Source: Gammaproteobacteria bacterium
GTDB taxonomy: Bacteria; Pseudomonadota; Gammaproteobacteria; Steroidobacterales; XN24
NCBI GenBank assembly: GCA_024640085.1
Contig: JAHEFR010000007.1
Span: forward strand, 1-64,000
Direction of reading: 5' to 3'
DNA length: 64,000 nt
The stretch's first letter is position 1. Each line of letters opens with the position of its first letter. Below the pieces are notes generated by a model. The model had not been told where the DNA came from. It saw only the letters and a program-made list of their open reading frames with translations, and made no database searches. Shown in pieces: positions 62,800-64,000 of the stretch. The position numbers and the translations under genes were made by a program.

Positions 62800-64000
62800 T
62801 CACATCGCCGCCATCTGCACCGCCTGATCGAGATCCACGGCGACCAGACGAGAAACGCCCGGCTCGAGCATGGTTACCCCGGCCAGCTGATGGGTCATTT
62901 CCATGGTCACTTTGTTATGGGTAATCACAATGAATTGCACCCGGTCGGACATGTCCCGGACGATATCGCAAAAACGCCCCACGTTGGCATCATCCAGGGG
63001 TGCATCCACCTCATCCAGCATGCAGAACGGCGCCGGATTGAGCTGGAAAATCGCGAACACCAGCGCCACCGCCGTCAGGGCTTTCTCACCGCCAGACAGC
63101 AGGTGGATCGTGCTTATCCTTTTCCCTGGCGGCCTGGCCATGACGGTCACGCCGGCGTCGAGCATATCCTCGCCGGTCAACTCGAGGTAGGCGTGCCCCC
63201 CACCGAACAGACGCGGGAAAATCTCTTTCATACCGGTGTTGACCCGGTCAAAAGTCTCGCGGAATCGGGTGCGGGTCTCGCGGTCGATGCGTCGTATGGC
63301 GCTTTCGAGGGTGTTCAGCGCCTCGGTGAGGTCCTCGAACTGGGCATCCAGATAGGCCTTGCGTTCACTCTGTTCCTTCAGTTCATCAATCGATGCCAGG
63401 TTGATCGGGCCCAATCGCTGAATCCTGGCGGACAACTTCTCAACTGCCTCCTCCCACCCCGGGATCGACGCCTCGGGATCGAGTTCCGCCCTCAGCCCAT
63501 CCAGGTCGAAGCCTGTCTCAGCGAATTGCTCGGCTGCTGTCTGCAGTCGGACCTGCACCTCACGCGCCGCTAGCCTGAGTTCGTCAAGGCTCGAACGGAT
63601 CTCCTCGCTCTCCCTTTCCCGGGCCTGGCGCTGCTCCTGCAGGGCGCGAAGCTGGTTGTCCGCCCCCTGAACCTTGTCGCGGGCGGCCGACAGCTGGGCC
63701 TCGATCTCGAGCTGCTGCTTGAGGCAGGCGTCCAGCTGCTTCTGTTGATCTCTGATCGGGTCCTGTCCTGCCGCCAATTGCGACTGCAGATCTTCGTACC
63801 GCTGCGTGGACTGGGATACCTGGGCCCGAAGCCTGTCGAGCGCGACGCTGGCCGAGTCCCTGGTCGACTTCCTCGACTCCACCTGGATGGCCATGTCATG
63901 GGCGGCGGAGCGGTCCGCGCGGGCCCGCTCCCGGGACGCCTCGAGGGCCTCCTGTAGCTGGGTACGCTGCTGCTGAAGTTCCTGCCGTCTTGCCTCGAAA
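62800..64000 (-). CDS. smc: Chromosome segregation protein SMC, C-terminal part
   Basis: About 400 codons of the 3' end of smc, running off the right edge of the window. The coiled coil ([20 protein letters not shown] near the edge) leads to the C-terminal ATPase head: the signature [20 protein letters not shown], Walker [18 protein letters not shown] and the D-loop region, with the [15 protein letters not shown] block before. The stop overlaps the region before zipA by a few bases. It acts with ScpA and ScpB (about 10 kb to the left) in chromosome folding. Confidence 0.96.
   Translation of the reverse strand, partial: FEARRQELQQQRTQLQEALEASRERARADRSAAHDMAIQVESRKSTRDSASVALDRLRAQVSQSTQRYEDLQSQLAAGQDPIRDQQKQLDACLKQQLEIEAQLSAARDKVQGADNQLRALQEQRQARERESEEIRSSLDELRLAAREVQVRLQTAAEQFAETGFDLDGLRAELDPEASIPGWEEAVEKLSARIQRLGPINLASIDELKEQSERKAYLDAQFEDLTEALNTLESAIRRIDRETRTRFRETFDRVNTGMKEIFPRLFGGGHAYLELTGEDMLDAGVTVMARPPGKRISTIHLLSGGEKALTAVALVFAIFQLNPAPFCMLDEVDAPLDDANVGRFCDIVRDMSDRVQFIVITHNKVTMEMTHQLAGVTMLEPGVSRLVAVDLDQAVQMAAM

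Overview
The window is GC-rich bacterial chromosome from a gammaproteobacterium. The evidence is the gene order gyrA-serC-pheA-hisC-aroA-cmk-rpsA-ihfB-lapA-lapB, the neighbouring mtnA/mtaD/ubiG/mupP/yciK set, and the zipA-ligA block. I cannot name a genus. A Chromatiales- or Ectothiorhodospiraceae-like lineage would fit, but that is a guess. Most of the window is dense, with 1-8 bp overlaps between genes. One stretch (about 56.8-60.0 kb, running into the 3' half of ligA) is visibly richer in A+T.

0-18.9 kb is a mixed accessory/housekeeping stretch. It holds small membrane and periplasmic proteins (DUF2721, DUF1223, DUF2270, DUF4920), an MscS-type channel in an operon with a soluble MgtE-like module and a full MgtE magnesium transporter, DsbA with a protein carrying two thioredoxin-like CxxC sites, an MFS transporter, an OPT-family transporter, an M32 carboxypeptidase and a propionyl-CoA synthetase.

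18.9-29.3 kb is an extracellular electron transfer locus, all on the minus strand: a small monohaem cytochrome c, two paralogous OmcA/MtrC-type decahaem lipoproteins, an MtrA/DmsE-type decahaem periplasmic cytochrome, an MtrB/PioB-type outer-membrane barrel (broken by an apparent single-base frameshift) and a small Cys-rich exported protein. Together they encode 31 CxxCH haem sites and would form an outer-membrane conduit carrying electrons between periplasm and cell surface. Both decahaem lipoprotein genes have the same promoter/leader architecture: a CRP/FNR-type palindrome 231-232 nt upstream of the start codon and a conserved hairpin 46 nt upstream. Both also have hairpin terminators behind them.

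29.3-45 kb is core metabolism and information processing: galU, comEA, lapBA, ihfB, rpsA, cmk, aroA, hisC, pheA, a SerA-type dehydrogenase, serC, gyrA and mtnA. tyrA, often found next to aroA in this supraoperon, is absent. 45-56.5 kb runs forward with mtaD-ubiG-mupP-rmuC-yciK, then backward with trpS-scpA-scpB-rluB-endonuclease III-like and a site-2 protease/yciO pair, and ends with yciI-bolA (+).

56.5-60.0 kb is an unusual island between bolA and ligA. Two paralogous DUF6502-type proteins lie on opposite strands. Between them is an exported protein with seven 48-bp tandem repeats followed by a beta-rich, DUF5666-like domain. The window ends with ligA, zipA and the C-terminal part of smc, reading leftward.
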